Positions 41,014-50,475 of a stretch of DNA of 64,000 nucleotides are shown piece after piece (the stretch's first letter is position 1; each line of letters opens with the position of its first letter). Under the pieces are notes generated by a model, which saw only the letters and a list, made by a program, of their open reading frames with translations, did no database searches and was not told where the DNA came from. Position numbers and translations under genes: made by a program. This stretch comes from Bacillus sp. 1780r2a1 (lineage in GTDB: Bacteria; Bacillota; Bacilli; Bacillales; Bacillaceae_H), in NCBI GenBank assembly GCA_024134725.1, contig CP099863.1, positions 2,787,258 to 2,851,257 on the forward strand. Reading direction: 5' to 3'.

Positions 41014-42939
41014 TTATTTTAAAGGCTTGTTATTTTTAATATTTAATCCTGAACCAAACGGGTATAGCGTCTCTCCTTTATTAATGACAGAAGGAATGGC
41101 TACGGGAAGCTTCCCTTTTGGATTAGCAACCCCAAAAATGGTTTTAACACCCGCTGGAATATTTGGCTGACGATAGCGTCCATTTGTGAATCCTTTAAAA
41201 CCGTAGACCGCCAAAACAGCATTTGCTTCCTCAAAGTTTGCTACATCATAAGGATTTCGCACACTCATCAATACAAACTTTTTACCCTGTGATTGGCTAT
41301 AGTTCATAACAGCTCTTGGGAAAGCTGTTGCCCATTTGGATGAATCTTGAACTGCGTCATCGATTACCCCATCGTTCACTGCTGGATCATTTTTTACTAC
41401 ATATGAACTTGTAATAACATAATCAGCTTCATTTATCTTTTCTTTAGTTTCTTCTGTAAACGCCTTATTCTCGAATTCTAAGCGTTCCACTTCTACTGAC
41501 TTAATGTGCTTTTTATCTACTAACTCTTGAATTGTTCGCGCCATTGCATCCGTTTGGTCTTTGAAAGGTGCAACTACCAGTACTTTTTCATGCTTTTTAG
41601 GCTTAAATGGCAAAGTACGCTTATCATTTTTTAGTAATGTCACCGCTTCTTCTGCTATTTTTTCTTCTGCTTTTAGGTGCTCTTTGTTTCCTACTACGCT
41701 TAAAGCATTTTCCACTTGTTCATCTACGTTGTGATCAGTTGCTTCGTAAATTCCTCGCTTTATTTTTAAATCTATAATTCGTTCAGCTGAGTCATTAATC
41801 TCAGCCATTGGAATTTCTCCACTATGGACTGCATTTATTACTCCATTATAAACATCTTCTAAATTTTTTTCCATTTCAATAGAGTTGACTTGAGCAGGCA
41901 TAAGTGCAATATCTACACCAGCATTAATAGCCATAATAACAGCCTCTTCTTGACCAAAATTATCCGAAATAGCTTTCATATTCAATGCATCTGTAACCAC
42001 AATTCCATTGTATCCAAGCTCTTCCCGTAAAAGGTCGGTTATAATTCCTTTTGACAAAGTAGCTGGAACCATAATTTGTTGACCATCTTTTTTACTTGTA
42101 TATGTTGTGTCATCAAGAGCAGGAAATTGTAGGTGCGCCGTCATAATCATGTCTACACCTGCATTCATCGCTTCTTTAAACGGATAAAGCTCCACTTCGT
42201 CTAAGCGCTTTTTATCATGTGGTACAACTGGTAAACCATAGTGACTATCTACAGCGGTATCTCCATGTCCTGGGAAATGCTTGGCTGCCGTTGCGATATT
42301 TTGTTTTTGCAACCCTTTAATTGTTTGAACACCTAACTTTGCTACTAACTGTGGATCTGAACTAAATGACCGAACACCAATTACCGGGTTTCCTGGGTTA
42401 TTATTTACGTCAAGCGTCGGTGAAAAGTTTACGTTAACCCCCAAAGAAGACAGCTCTTTACCGATAATCTCTCCAGTTTTGTATGCATTTTGTTCGCTTC
42501 TAGTAGCACCAAGTGCCATATTTCCTGGCAAGTTGGTTCCCGACTGCAGCCTTGTAACAATTCCGCCCTCTTGATCAATTGTAATGAGAAGAGGAATATC
42601 TTCGCTGGCATTTTGCAGGCCGTTAACTAATCGAACTGTTTGTTCAGTATCTACCACATTTTCTGCAAACAAAATCACGCCGCCAAGATGGTATTTCTTT
42701 ATAATACTTCCTACTTCATCGTTCATTTCAGTAAATCCTACAGCCGTTTTTTCCCCTTGCTTCTTCCAGTTACGAAAATCTGGCATCAGCATTTGACCAA
42801 CTTTTTCTTCTAGCGTCATTTCTGAAACAATTCTTTTAGCATCACTCACTTCTTTTGCTGATACTAAAGGAGCCTTAAAAGGAATAAAGATTGAGGTGGC
42901 TAAAGCTGCTACAAGTCCTGCACAGATTACCTTTTTCAT
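41014..42939 (-). CDS. nagZ: Secreted beta-N-acetylglucosaminidase NagZ (GH3)
   Basis: A 641-residue exported GH3 exo-enzyme removing GlcNAc from non-reducing ends of peptidoglycan fragments. The signal peptide ends near SAK (29). The catalytic nucleophile is Asp317 (VVTDALNM); the Asp231-His233 dyad of the KHFPGHGDT...DSH loop acts as acid/base. A second domain follows from about 430. Length and residue positions match B. subtilis NagZ (YbbD). It is the last gene of the MurNAc salvage operon, 22 bases after namZ. ATG follows GAGGAG. Confidence 0.95.
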   Translation of the reverse strand: MKKVICAGLVAALATSIFIPFKAPLVSAKEVSDAKRIVSEMTLEEKVGQMLMPDFRNWKKQGEKTAVGFTEMNDEVGSIIKKYHLGGVILFAENVVDTEQTVRLVNGLQNASEDIPLLITIDQEGGIVTRLQSGTNLPGNMALGATRSEQNAYKTGEIIGKELSSLGVNVNFSPTLDVNNNPGNPVIGVRSFSSDPQLVAKLGVQTIKGLQKQNIATAAKHFPGHGDTAVDSHYGLPVVPHDKKRLDEVELYPFKEAMNAGVDMIMTAHLQFPALDDTTYTSKKDGQQIMVPATLSKGIITDLLREELGYNGIVVTDALNMKAISDNFGQEEAVIMAINAGVDIALMPAQVNSIEMEKNLEDVYNGVINAVHSGEIPMAEINDSAERIIDLKIKRGIYEATDHNVDEQVENALSVVGNKEHLKAEEKIAEEAVTLLKNDKRTLPFKPKKHEKVLVVAPFKDQTDAMARTIQELVDKKHIKSVEVERLEFENKAFTEETKEKINEADYVITSSYVVKNDPAVNDGVIDDAVQDSSKWATAFPRAVMNYSQSQGKKFVLMSVRNPYDVANFEEANAVLAVYGFKGFTNGRYRQPNIPAGVKTIFGVANPKGKLPVAIPSVINKGETLYPFGSGLNIKNNKPLK

Positions 42940-42960
42940 GAGATCGCTCTCCTCTTTATT

Positions 42961-44214
42961 TTATTTATACAGCAAATATCCTTTTCTCAACTTTTGAAAT
43001 TCGCTTAGCTCCGGCTTCCATTCTGCAACAATGTCTTGAATTGATTTTCCATTTTCAATGCCTTGTCGAACTAAATTATTGCCTGTTAGTAAATCAAAGA
43101 ATGGTTTATTTCCAGCGTTAAACGCAAAGTGATCTGGGTACAAATCGTGAATAGTCTTTACAATTGCTACCCCTGTTTTCACAGGTTCATATGTTGATTC
43201 ATTACTTACATGGATTTCAATTCCTCCTGAAAGTTTACCGCTATGCTTAGAGAAAGAAGGTGTGAAATAAGATGGACGGAACGTAACGCCTGGAAGTGCA
43301 AGTTTATTGAGTTCTTCAGCCAGATCACTTCCGTTAATAAACGGTGCTCCAATTGTTTCAAACGGCTTAGTTGTTCCTCTTCCCTCTGAAACATTTGTCC
43401 CTTCAATTAACGAAGCTCCCGGATATACAATGGCTGTGTCTGCTGTTGGCATGTTAGGTGAAGGAGCAATCCATTCTGTAGGTAAATCCTTTGCGGTCAT
43501 TGATCGTTTCCAGCCTTGCATTTTGACTACTTTTAAATCAGCTCCAATATTGAACTCTTGATTAAATAACTGTGCCAATTCACCTACTGTCATGCCGTGA
43601 CGAATTGGAATTGGATACATGCCGACAAAGGAAGCATACTCTGCTTGTAAAACCGGTCCTTCTATCTTCTCACCACCTAAGGGATTCGGTCGATCTAAAA
43701 CAACGATAGGAATATTATTTTCTTTTGCAGCTTCCATTGCGTAAGCCATTGTATAAATATAAGTGTAAAAGCGCGTACCTACATCTTGAATATCAAAAAC
43801 CAGAACTTCTACACCCTTTAACATTTCAGGAGTTGGCTTTTTAGTTGGACCATACAGACTGTACACAGGAAGCCCCGTTTTTTGATCGATATAGAATTCT
43901 ACGTGCTGACCAGCTTGAGCATCTCCCCTTACTCCGTGTTCCGGTCCATATAAGGAGACAAGGTCAAAAGCTTTATGTTCATTAAAAATATCAACAATAC
44001 TTTTAAGCTCTTGATTAACACCTGTTGGATTTGTAATGAGTCCTACTTTTTTTCCTTCTAGAAGTTTCAACTCATCTTCTAAAAGAACTTCAACACCTAA
44101 CTTAAACTGTTGTTTCTTCCCAGGACCTTTTGCTTCACTGGATGAAGTAAAATAAGGTACTGCTATACTAAATAAAAGAACAGCTATTAAAACTCCCATT
44201 GACCATCTCTTCAT
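42961..44214 (-). CDS. namZ: Exo-beta-N-acetylmuramidase NamZ (DUF1343, GH171)
   Basis: A 417-residue secreted enzyme releasing MurNAc from non-reducing ends of glycan strands; it is the product of the gene called ybbC in B. subtilis. A signal peptide spans 1-29. DUF1343 motifs are visible: GLITNPTGVN, YGPEHGVRGDAQAG (with the conserved Glu) and FDIQDVGTRFYTY. It partners with NagZ, encoded next, to degrade peptidoglycan alternately. GGAGCGG precedes the ATG. A 107-base gap upstream may contain a secondary promoter. Confidence 0.94.
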   Translation of the reverse strand: MKRWSMGVLIAVLLFSIAVPYFTSSSEAKGPGKKQQFKLGVEVLLEDELKLLEGKKVGLITNPTGVNQELKSIVDIFNEHKAFDLVSLYGPEHGVRGDAQAGQHVEFYIDQKTGLPVYSLYGPTKKPTPEMLKGVEVLVFDIQDVGTRFYTYIYTMAYAMEAAKENNIPIVVLDRPNPLGGEKIEGPVLQAEYASFVGMYPIPIRHGMTVGELAQLFNQEFNIGADLKVVKMQGWKRSMTAKDLPTEWIAPSPNMPTADTAIVYPGASLIEGTNVSEGRGTTKPFETIGAPFINGSDLAEELNKLALPGVTFRPSYFTPSFSKHSGKLSGGIEIHVSNESTYEPVKTGVAIVKTIHDLYPDHFAFNAGNKPFFDLLTGNNLVRQGIENGKSIQDIVAEWKPELSEFQKLRKGYLLYK

Positions 44215-44321
44215 TTATAATCCGCTCCATTTCGTTTATTGTGTGAAATGGCTCCTTCTCATGCTGCAGAGTATAAAATGTCTAAAAAGGATACCCATTA
44301 GGTTTTGCAAATGAAAATCTT

Positions 44322-45335
44322 TTATTCTTTTATCAATCTGAGACTATAAGCTTGCTGAGCAAGTTCTAATAATTCTATATCTTCTGGATGGATTTTCCCT
44401 ATTACGTTGACCCGATCATCAGCCGGTAAGTCATTCAAAACAACATGGACCTCACCTTGGTACCTCCCGTAACGTTCATTGTCCATTGTAATAGTTCCTC
44501 GCGTTCGACTAACCGTTTGAATTGGATTTATAACCTCACTTGTACGCGTTCCTTGTAACCGCACAACATCTCGTGAGCGATCCGGACGTAGTCGGTATGT
44601 ACACGCTGGCAGCGTTTCTGTCAACATACGAAGATTTAATATCTTATACTTATTCCAATCATCTAACGCATTCAATATTCTTTCATCGAATTCAGGATCT
44701 CCAATATAAATATTGCTAATCCCTTCTTCAACTAGACGAACTGCTGCTAACAGCATGTTTACTGTACGATGCTGTTCTAAAGTAGGTAATCCTTCAAACA
44801 AAGGTCCTCGTTTTTCTTTTTGACCCGCCACAAACGCAACAACGGGAATCTGATATTGAAAAAACATACGATTTTGCTGTTGAAAAAACACTTCATCCAA
44901 TCCTGTTTCACGCCTTGGATAAAAATTGTGCCATCCCACTAGCTGATTAGCTTCTATGCCCGCTGTAAACAGCGCGTTAAGAAAACTTTCTGACACCGTA
45001 CTGGCATTAAGAGCCAACTTAAAAAATTGAGAAAGACGAACAATATCCTCTACCTCAAACCCGTCGTCTAATCGAATACCCGTCACGCCCAAGGAAGCCA
45101 AATCTTCCAACTGGTGAATCTGCAGATGAGTAGGTGTATGTTTAGAAACATCAGCATAAACTTCCATTTGATGTTTCTTTGCTACTTGCAGTAAATATTT
45201 AGCTCTTTGAGCAAGATGACCTGTTTCCTCAGGAATGTGAAGCGAGGTAAACGCTCGCTTCACTCCACTTTTACTTGCTTCTATAATTCTCTGTTCAGCA
45301 AATTGATCATTTAAATAAAAAGAAATACCTATCAA
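44322..45335 (-). CDS. mupG: 6-phospho-N-acetylmuramidase MupG (DUF871)
   Basis: A 337-residue cytoplasmic DUF871 glycosidase, family prototype S. aureus MupG, which splits MurNAc-6P-GlcNAc after PTS uptake. An N-terminal barrel (MIGISFYLNDQF, GVTGIRLDDGF, NASTVSES) and a C-terminal cyclophilin-like domain (about 240-337) are present. The start is TTG 45333-45335, overlapping the murP stop as TTGA, behind AGGAGAG. In B. subtilis the corresponding operon position holds amiE, which is missing here. Confidence 0.92.
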   Translation of the reverse strand: MIGISFYLNDQFAEQRIIEASKSGVKRAFTSLHIPEETGHLAQRAKYLLQVAKKHQMEVYADVSKHTPTHLQIHQLEDLASLGVTGIRLDDGFEVEDIVRLSQFFKLALNASTVSESFLNALFTAGIEANQLVGWHNFYPRRETGLDEVFFQQQNRMFFQYQIPVVAFVAGQKEKRGPLFEGLPTLEQHRTVNMLLAAVRLVEEGISNIYIGDPEFDERILNALDDWNKYKILNLRMLTETLPACTYRLRPDRSRDVVRLQGTRTSEVINPIQTVSRTRGTITMDNERYGRYQGEVHVVLNDLPADDRVNVIGKIHPEDIELLELAQQAYSLRLIKE

Positions 45336-46693
45336 TCGAACTCTCCTGCCATTTCATCTTTAAATCCAAATCCGTATGTGAATAAAAATCCTGCTATATA
45401 TGCAATCAATAGCCCAACTAAATATAAAACGATTTGCTGTGCATGAACCAGGAAGGTTAGCGGTAATCCAGAAACCCCTACTGCAACTGTTGCAATATTA
45501 AAGTATGCTTGGAAAGCACCTCCAACTCCAGCACCTAAACAAGCTGTTAAAAACGGTCGACCTAATGGTAACGTCACTCCAAAGATAAGTGGTTCTCCAA
45601 TACCCAGCATTCCTGAAGGTAACGCTCCACCAATAGCTCGTTTCAAACGCTTTTTCTTTGTCTTTGCATAAATCGCAAAGGCCGCCCCGACTTGACCAGC
45701 TCCACCCATCGCAAGAATAGGTAGCAAAGGATCATCCCCAATTGAGTTGATTAGTTCTAAATGAACAGGCGTTAATCCTTGGTGTAGTCCTGTTACAACA
45801 AGTGGCAAGAATGCTGCTCCTAGAACAAAGCCAGCCACAATTCCTCCAAGATCAAGCACGCTCAGTAATCCTTTTGTAATTAAGTCTGAAATGAATCCTC
45901 CAAGAGGCATAAAAACAATATATGTGACAACTCCTGTAACAAGAAGAGCTACAGTAGGTGTTACAATAATATCTAAAGATTGAGGTACAAACGGTCGAAC
46001 TTTTTTCTCAACAATTGCAATGAAAATAGCTGCAAACAATACGCCAATTAAACCGCCTCGACCCGGTAATAACGCTTCTCCAAAAAGTTGAATGTCTCCC
46101 ACCGCTGGATTAATAACTAAGATGCCAGCCAGACCTCCTAAAGCTGGAGATCCACCAAACTCTTTTGCTGCATTAATTCCAACTAAGATACCTAAATACG
46201 CAAATAAACCGCTTCCAATGGCTGTTAGAATTAAAGCCAGCTGTGAATCTGCTGCTAACCACTCCGCCTGCACAACTGACTTTGTAATTCCCGTAATTAA
46301 TCCAGAAGCTACAAGAGCTGGAATTAATGGAATAAAAATACTTGCAATTCTTCGTAAAAACAACTTAAACGGTGTTTGATTTTTTGCTTTTAGTTCACTC
46401 TTCTTTTGAGCAGCTCTTTCGCTTAAATCTAGCCCTCCAGCTTCATCTATCAGCTGACCAAATGCTTCTGTTACCACCGTAACTTTTCCTGGACCCAAAA
46501 TAATTTGAAGCGTCTCTTCTTCTACGACGCCCAATACACCATCTATACGCTTAATAGCGTCCAAGTTTACTAGACTCGAATCTATTACTTTTACTCTTAA
46601 GCGCGTCATACAATGCGTATACTCGTTAATATTACTAGCGCCTCCGAGATTTTCTAATATTGATTTTGCTAACACTTTATTTTCTGTTGACAT
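45332..46693 (-). CDS. murP: MurNAc-specific PTS permease MurP (EIIBC)
   Basis: A 453-residue PTS EIIBC of the glucose-sucrose superfamily. The EIIB domain has the phosphocysteine Cys28 (EYTHCMTRLRV). The EIIC domain has about ten helices and GIGEPLIFGVTLP. It lacks an EIIA domain and needs a general EIIA. It imports MurNAc (and MurNAc-GlcNAc in organisms with MupG) as the 6-phosphate. ATG follows GGGGGAG; 52 bases after murR. Confidence 0.95.
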   Translation of the reverse strand: MSTENKVLAKSILENLGGASNINEYTHCMTRLRVKVIDSSLVNLDAIKRIDGVLGVVEEETLQIILGPGKVTVVTEAFGQLIDEAGGLDLSERAAQKKSELKAKNQTPFKLFLRRIASIFIPLIPALVASGLITGITKSVVQAEWLAADSQLALILTAIGSGLFAYLGILVGINAAKEFGGSPALGGLAGILVINPAVGDIQLFGEALLPGRGGLIGVLFAAIFIAIVEKKVRPFVPQSLDIIVTPTVALLVTGVVTYIVFMPLGGFISDLITKGLLSVLDLGGIVAGFVLGAAFLPLVVTGLHQGLTPVHLELINSIGDDPLLPILAMGGAGQVGAAFAIYAKTKKKRLKRAIGGALPSGMLGIGEPLIFGVTLPLGRPFLTACLGAGVGGAFQAYFNIATVAVGVSGLPLTFLVHAQQIVLYLVGLLIAYIAGFLFTYGFGFKDEMAGEFD

Positions 46694-46745
46694 GCTAGCT
46701 CCCCCTTTGTTTTACTGGCTCTCCAAAGTTTTGATGTATAAAGCC

Positions 46746-47603
46746 TTACTTTTGCTTATCCTTTAAAAATTGAATTGCATCTCTTGTACGATCTATATAT
46801 TCAACGGTTTCATCGTATTTAGTACTTGCCATAGCTAAAAACAATGTATCAATGACGTACAACTGAGCTAACCTAGATGAGGTAGCTGCACTTCGAAACG
46901 GCGCTTCTCTTGTGTAGGAAGTATGCAGTGAAATATCCGTTAAGGCTGATACTGCAGATAAACCTTGCTTCGTTAAGCTAATGGTTGTTAAACCTTGCTT
47001 TTTCGCTAAGGATAAAATATTAATGACCTCAGACGTTTCTCCTGAAAAAGAAATTCCTACGACAACATCATCAGCTCCTGCGTTTGCAATTAAAGTCGCT
47101 ACTATATGAACATCAGTAAAGGCCGTCGCTCCCTTATTTACTCGTAAAAACTTCTGCTGTGCATCCATGGCGATGATATGAGAAGCTCCAACACCAAAAA
47201 AGTGTATCGTTTTTGCCTTGCTTAAAGCCCTAACGGCTCTTTCAATCTCCTCGTGCTGCAATAGCTCAGAAGTATCACTAATACTTTGAACACTATTGAT
47301 TGTTGTTTTTTTTACAATAGATTGTATCGTATCATGAGGCGTAATATCACGGTACCCTTGCTCTACCTTTTTGCTTAAGTCTCCTGCTATCCGAACCTTT
47401 AAGTCTTGAAATCCCTTTACACCCAACGATTTACAAAGGCGAATAACGGCAGCTCCGCTAGCACCCGCTAATGAACCTAGTTCACCAGCTGTGTAATCCA
47501 TCACGGCTTCAGGCTGAGCTAAAATATATTCGGCGATTTTCTTCTCAGAAGCTGGTAGCTGTGGAAGGAGAGCGTGAATAATTCTTAATCCACCTGTCGC
47601 CAT
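46746..47603 (-). CDS. murR: RpiR-family repressor MurR
   Basis: A 285-residue regulator with an N-terminal RpiR HTH (1-77; SGAAVIRLCKSLG) and a C-terminal SIS domain (about 110-260; FGVGASHIIAMDAQQKFLR) that would bind MurNAc-6-phosphate. I start at ATG 47601-47603, ten bases after AAAGGAG; the open frame extends 19 codons back into murQ. It probably represses the operon through the duplicated boxes at the murQ promoter. Confidence 0.93.
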   Translation of the reverse strand: MATGGLRIIHALLPQLPASEKKIAEYILAQPEAVMDYTAGELGSLAGASGAAVIRLCKSLGVKGFQDLKVRIAGDLSKKVEQGYRDITPHDTIQSIVKKTTINSVQSISDTSELLQHEEIERAVRALSKAKTIHFFGVGASHIIAMDAQQKFLRVNKGATAFTDVHIVATLIANAGADDVVVGISFSGETSEVINILSLAKKQGLTTISLTKQGLSAVSALTDISLHTSYTREAPFRSAATSSRLAQLYVIDTLFLAMASTKYDETVEYIDRTRDAIQFLKDKQK

Positions 47604-47619
47604 TTTTTCTCTCTCCTTT

Positions 47620-48525
47620 TCACTTGCTTTGTTGGATTGCTTTTCGAACATATCCATCATTTTTTTCTAGAAGAGTTCGCGCTTCTTCAACTGTTGCTTG
47701 CGTTTTAATCATAACAATGGCTGTCTTCACTTCATTATTGGCTTCTTCTAGCGCTGCTTTTGCTTCTTCATATGAAGCTGCAGTTACTTTTTCGATGATC
47801 CCAATCGCTCGTTCTTTTAACTTGTAGTTACTGACATTTACGTCAATCATTAAATTTTCATATGCTTTCCCAAGTTTAATCATAGAAGCTGTTGAAATCA
47901 TGTTTAAAATCATTTTATGAGCTGTTGCGGACTTTAAACGTGTTGATCCTGTTAAAATTTCAGGGCCTACAACGACTTCTATTGCTCGATCTGCCACTTG
48001 TGAAATAGCTGCATTTTCATTACATGATAAGGCAATGGCCTTCGCTCCAATACTTTTCGCATACTTCAAAGCTCCAATTACATACGGAGTTCTTCCACTA
48101 GCAGCGATCCCAATAACTGTATCAGCGCTTGTTAATTCAATTCTTTGTAAATCTTGCACGCCACCTTCTTCACTGTCTTCTGCTCCTTCAACAGCTTTTA
48201 CAAATGCACCTTCTCCTCCAGCCATAATTCCTTGTACAGTAGATGGATCCGTACTAAAAGTAGGAGGGCACTCTACAGCATCCAGAACACCTAATCGACC
48301 ACTTGTACCAGCTCCAATATAAATGAGTCGACCACCCGATTTTAAAGACTGAACAACATATTCAACAGTTGCTTCAATATCTGGTAAAACCGCATTAACA
48401 GCTGCAGCTACCTTTTGATCTTCTTCGTTCATAATGCGTAAAATATCAGCTGTGTTTTCAACATCGATATTCATTGTGCGTTCATTGCGAGATTCTGTTG
48501 TTAGTATAGTTAGATTTTTATCCAT
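47620..48525 (-). CDS. murQ: N-acetylmuramic acid 6-phosphate etherase MurQ
   Basis: A 301-residue SIS-domain lyase converting MurNAc-6P to GlcNAc-6P and D-lactate. The phosphate-binding [10 protein letters not shown], catalytic Glu85 in DAVECPPTF and Glu116 in VEGAED are in place. A C-terminal helical UBA-like region follows. It is the first gene of the operon; ATG follows ACAGGAGG. Confidence 0.96.
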   Translation of the reverse strand: MDKNLTILTTESRNERTMNIDVENTADILRIMNEEDQKVAAAVNAVLPDIEATVEYVVQSLKSGGRLIYIGAGTSGRLGVLDAVECPPTFSTDPSTVQGIMAGGEGAFVKAVEGAEDSEEGGVQDLQRIELTSADTVIGIAASGRTPYVIGALKYAKSIGAKAIALSCNENAAISQVADRAIEVVVGPEILTGSTRLKSATAHKMILNMISTASMIKLGKAYENLMIDVNVSNYKLKERAIGIIEKVTAASYEEAKAALEEANNEVKTAIVMIKTQATVEEARTLLEKNDGYVRKAIQQSK

Positions 48526-48561
48526 GACTTTTCCTCCTGTAACACAGTTAAATTTACATTC

Positions 48562-48624
48562 ATTATAATTTTATTAAAATTAAATTTCAATAACTAATTA
48601 ATATTATTAAAATCAAATTTCAAT
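48562..48624 (-). promoter_or_regulatory. murQ promoter with two MurR-like boxes
   Basis: A minus-strand promoter TTGAAA (48585-48590) - 17 bp - TATAAT (48562-48567) lies wholly under a 26-base box (48566-48591). A second copy (48599-48624), 24 of 26 identical, lies 33 bases upstream. Both read ATTGAAATTT(A/G)ATTTTAATAA. They are the obvious candidates for MurR operators. Confidence 0.72.
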
Positions 48625-48649
48625 TAGAACTTTTCCTTCTCTTTTCCAC

Positions 48650-48686
48650 AAAAAAAACATGCGCTAACTAATAATCAGCACATGCT
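48650..48686 (-). terminator. Terminator of the sugar ABC operon
   Basis: A GCATG-rich hairpin (AGCATGTGCT/AGCGCATG pairing) is followed by eight U on the minus strand. Confidence 0.75.
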
Positions 48687-48699
48687 TCTAAGTAAAGCT

Positions 48700-49527
48700 T
48701 TATTTTCCGCCTGTAAACGAGATGCCTTTAACAAAGTATTTATTAAAAAAGGCATATAGCAATAACATTGGTAATGTAAAGACCATTGACGCAGCCATAA
48801 TATAATTCCAATAACTAATATATTGACCTTTGAACGTATTAAGACCGAGGGTTAGCGTGAACATCTCCGTGTCTGACATCACAATTAAAGGTCGCATAAA
48901 ATCATTCCAAAAGCCCATGAACACAAAAATTGCTTGAGCAGCTAGAGCCGGCTTGGCCAGTGGAAGAACGACTTTAAAGAATGTTCCAAATTTAGATAAC
49001 CCATCTAGTTCCGCTGCTTCTTCAAGCTCTTTTGGAAAATTAATAAAAAATTGTCGCATCATAAAGATAAACGTTGCATTTACCATTGCCGGTACAATCA
49101 TTCCCTGATACGTGTTTAACCAACCAAGCTCTTTTAAAATTAAAAAATTGGGAATCATAGTAACCTGTCCTGGGATCATAAGCACAGCTAAAATTATCAT
49201 AAATATGCTCTTTTTCCCAGGAAAGCTAAGCCTAGCAAGTGCATATCCCGCCATCGAATTAAACAATAAATTTAAAGCTGTTCCAACAACAGCTATAAAT
49301 AAACTATTAAACAACCAACGAGGGAACAATTTTTGTTCAATGAAAATTTGCTTGTAATTTTCGAAAGTAAAATCTTTTGGTATAAAGTTCATCGTTCCTG
49401 AAACAATTTCTTCTAATGTTTTAAAAGAGGCTGACATTGCCCAAATAAAAGGTATTAACGTAATCAACGCGTATACTGTTAAAACAACATAAGCAACAAC
49501 TTTCCAGGCACTTTGGGTCTTTTTCAT
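48700..49527 (-). CDS. Sugar ABC transporter permease (MalG-like)
   Basis: A 275-residue CUT1 permease with six helices and the EAA loop EEAAELDGLSKFGTFFKVVLPL (read in two parts). It pairs with the MalF-like permease encoded 12 bases upstream. ATG follows AAGGAGG. The operon has no ATPase gene; a shared MsmX-type ATPase is likely. Confidence 0.93.
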   Translation of the reverse strand: MKKTQSAWKVVAYVVLTVYALITLIPFIWAMSASFKTLEEIVSGTMNFIPKDFTFENYKQIFIEQKLFPRWLFNSLFIAVVGTALNLLFNSMAGYALARLSFPGKKSIFMIILAVLMIPGQVTMIPNFLILKELGWLNTYQGMIVPAMVNATFIFMMRQFFINFPKELEEAAELDGLSKFGTFFKVVLPLAKPALAAQAIFVFMGFWNDFMRPLIVMSDTEMFTLTLGLNTFKGQYISYWNYIMAASMVFTLPMLLLYAFFNKYFVKGISFTGGK

Positions 49528-49539
49528 ATCTTCCCCTCC

Positions 49540-50448
49540 TTAATACATGCTTTCTTCTTTTGAAAATTTACGCTGAATTAATGTCGCGATTAAAATAACA
49601 AACGCTAATAAAAATGCTAAAGCAGCTGCATAACCCATCGTTCCTAGGTTTTTAAATGCATATTGATAAATTAACAGAACAACAGTAAGCGTTGAGTTAT
49701 TTGGACCTCCAGATCCTCCTGAGAAGATAAATGATTGATCAAACAATTGAAATGTTCCAATGAGACCCATAATAACTACAAATGATGTGATTGGCCTTAA
49801 ATTTGGAACGGTAATATGCCAAAATCGTTGAAAAGCATTGGCTCCATCAAGCTGTGCTGCCTCGTATAAAGAGTCTGGTACATCTTGTAAAGCTGCTAAG
49901 TAAATAACCATATAAAATGGTGCCGTTGCCCAAATATTCATAATCATGATTGCAACAAGAGCTACTTGAGGATTTCCCAACCAGTTGTATGTAGGAAGTC
50001 CTAATATAGCTAAAGATTGATTAACTAATCCGTTTTGATTATACATCCACATAAAAATTAACGTTAAAACCGCAGATGATGTAAGCGTTGGCAGAAAATA
50101 AATAATCCTAAAAAATTTCTCTGCTTTTAGTCCTGCATTTAATGTAGCTGCTAATACTAAAGCTAAAATAGTTTGTGCAGGTACAACAATAATTACATAC
50201 TTCAGCGTGTTCCAAAGCGCAATATGTGCTTTGTCATCCTCTAACACCTTCATATAGTTTTCTAGCCCTCGAAAGCTAAATTCAGTACCACCTAGTAGCT
50301 GGACTTTATTTAACGATAGAAAGATAGCATAGAAGATGGGAGTAATTACAAATAACAATAATACAAAAAGCGTTGGTGACATGAACCCGTAGCCTTGCCC
50401 AATATCACGTAGCTTATACTGTTGTTTTTGTCTTTTAGCTTTTTTCAT
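49540..50448 (-). CDS. Sugar ABC transporter permease (MalF-like)
   Basis: A 302-residue CUT1 permease with six helices and the EAA loop YEAAQLDGANAFQRFWHITVP. I prefer ATG 50446-50448, eight bases after GGAG; a GTG three codons upstream is possible. It forms the membrane channel with the MalG-like partner. Confidence 0.93.
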   Translation of the reverse strand: MKKAKRQKQQYKLRDIGQGYGFMSPTLFVLLLFVITPIFYAIFLSLNKVQLLGGTEFSFRGLENYMKVLEDDKAHIALWNTLKYVIIVVPAQTILALVLAATLNAGLKAEKFFRIIYFLPTLTSSAVLTLIFMWMYNQNGLVNQSLAILGLPTYNWLGNPQVALVAIMIMNIWATAPFYMVIYLAALQDVPDSLYEAAQLDGANAFQRFWHITVPNLRPITSFVVIMGLIGTFQLFDQSFIFSGGSGGPNNSTLTVVLLIYQYAFKNLGTMGYAAALAFLLAFVILIATLIQRKFSKEESMY

Positions 50449-50475
50449 TTTATCCACTCCATTGTTGAGCTTGCT

